Source: CAYNQN01 sp964530525 (GTDB lineage: Bacteria > Actinomycetota > Acidimicrobiia > Acidimicrobiales > Acidimicrobilacustridaceae). Taken from it: 13,792 nt of DNA. The stretch covers positions 1-13,792 of the forward strand of contig CAZHBH010000056.1 of assembly GCA_964530525.1 (NCBI GenBank), given 5' to 3'. The position numbers were made by a program, and so were the translations under genes. Positions 13,463 to 13,792 of this stretch are shown here, piece after piece. The stretch's first letter is position 1. Every line of letters starts with the position of its first letter. The notes below the pieces were generated by a model, which saw only the letters and a program-made list of their open reading frames with translations, did no database searches and was not told where the DNA came from.

Positions 13463-13792
13463 TCAGGGGCGGGTGGCGCAGAAGCCGAACTGGCTGTACG
13501 TGCCGCCGGCGGGGATCACGTCGTTCCAAGGCGCGTGGCCCGAGATGCGGAGACGGTCGCCGTGCTGCTGTGCGCTCCCGTTCCACGAGTTGCGCAGCGT
13601 GCCCGAGATCGCCACCTCCACGGTCCAGTCCTGTGCCGCCCCGGTCTGGTTGCGCACCGAGACGGTGGCGCAGTAGCCGTGACCCCAGTCGTCGTTGATG
13701 GACACGGATGCCGATAGGGCTCCGGGTGTCGTGGTGGGGGGAGGGGGGCGGGTCGTGGGGGGGGGGAGCGGCGAGGTGGTGGGCGGTGCCGT
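13463..13792 (-). CDS. Secreted protein with C-terminal CBM2 cellulose/chitin-binding module (partial)
   Basis: The last 109 codons of a gene that begins beyond the right edge; the frame is open to the end of the window. The upstream part is a Pro/Thr linker (TAPPTTSPLPPPTTRPPPPT). After it comes a family-2 carbohydrate-binding module: LSASVSINDDWGHGYCATVS, QDWTVEVAISGTLRNSWNG, APWNDVIPAGGTYSQFGFCA. Two cysteines near the module ends form the usual disulfide, and tryptophans in DDWG, NSWN and APWN are candidates for the sugar-binding face. Such modules attach secreted glycoside hydrolases or lytic enzymes to cellulose or chitin; the catalytic part is not in view. The GTG at 13705 is not the start, since the linker is coding. 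A run of 10 Cs encodes three prolines in the linker. Confidence 0.9.
   Translation of the reverse strand, partial: TAPPTTSPLPPPTTRPPPPTTTPGALSASVSINDDWGHGYCATVSVRNQTGAAQDWTVEVAISGTLRNSWNGSAQQHGDRLRISGHAPWNDVIPAGGTYSQFGFCATRP

Noticed and set aside
1..13792. Search by eye for CRISPR repeats, IS ends, phage genes or toxin-antitoxin pairs
   Set aside because: No regularly spaced direct repeats, no transposase or integrase motifs, and no small paired toxin-like ORFs. tRNA-Glu could be an integration site, but no integrase or repeated 3' tRNA end was seen.

Overview
The window is high-GC DNA from a Gram-positive-type actinobacterium. The evidence is the heavily G/C-biased third codon positions, frequent GTG starts, lipobox lipoproteins, a flavin/F420-type luciferase-like oxidoreductase, a CBM2 cellulose-binding tail on a Pro/Thr linker, and a tRNA gene with an encoded CCA end. 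A lineage such as Acidimicrobiia would fit, but that is inference. I see no phage genes, insertion sequences, CRISPR array or replication origin. It reads as chromosomal metabolic and regulatory sequence.

Left part (1-4756). On the minus strand, a TetR-family regulator overlaps by 16 nt the start of an N-acyl-D-amino-acid deacylase-type amidohydrolase that runs off the left edge. A tRNA-Glu(CUC) gene follows on the plus strand. It converges with a tiny, very hydrophobic ORF of 42-47 codons. Two overlapping minus-strand genes encode a membrane-anchored thioredoxin-fold protein (WCPHC) and a secreted, C-terminally anchored beta protein whose predicted mature N terminus is a histidine. Upstream of them, also on minus, lies a GTGA-coupled ABC-2 exporter pair (ATPase and permease).

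Middle (4757-8296). A 307-bp divergent intergenic region, AT-rich in its centre and full of inverted repeats, separates the ABC operon from an oversized LysR-type regulator. A lipoprotein with two phospholipase D HKD motifs and an extra N-terminal beta-rich domain follows on the same strand.

Right part (8297-13792). A second TetR regulator is divergent from an orphan branched-chain-amino-acid/amide-type substrate-binding lipoprotein. A TTGACA-N7-TGTCAA palindrome sits between them, at what may be a leaderless start. A CocE/NonD-type serine hydrolase follows downstream. Converging on it from the minus strand are a luciferase-like monooxygenase and, at the right edge, the C-terminal cellulose-binding module of a secreted protein.

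How the genes may work together (inference): three regulator-target pairs are suggested by layout, namely TetR1 with the deacylase, LysR with the ABC exporter and/or the PLD lipoprotein, and TetR2 with the solute-binding protein and possibly the hydrolase. The thioredoxin/beta-protein pair looks like an extracytoplasmic redox or metal-handling unit. I do not see a clearly new multi-gene system. The most unusual items are the PLD domain fusion, the tiny membrane ORF with an internal Shine-Dalgarno, the atypical LysR effector domain, and the palindrome-dense control regions.
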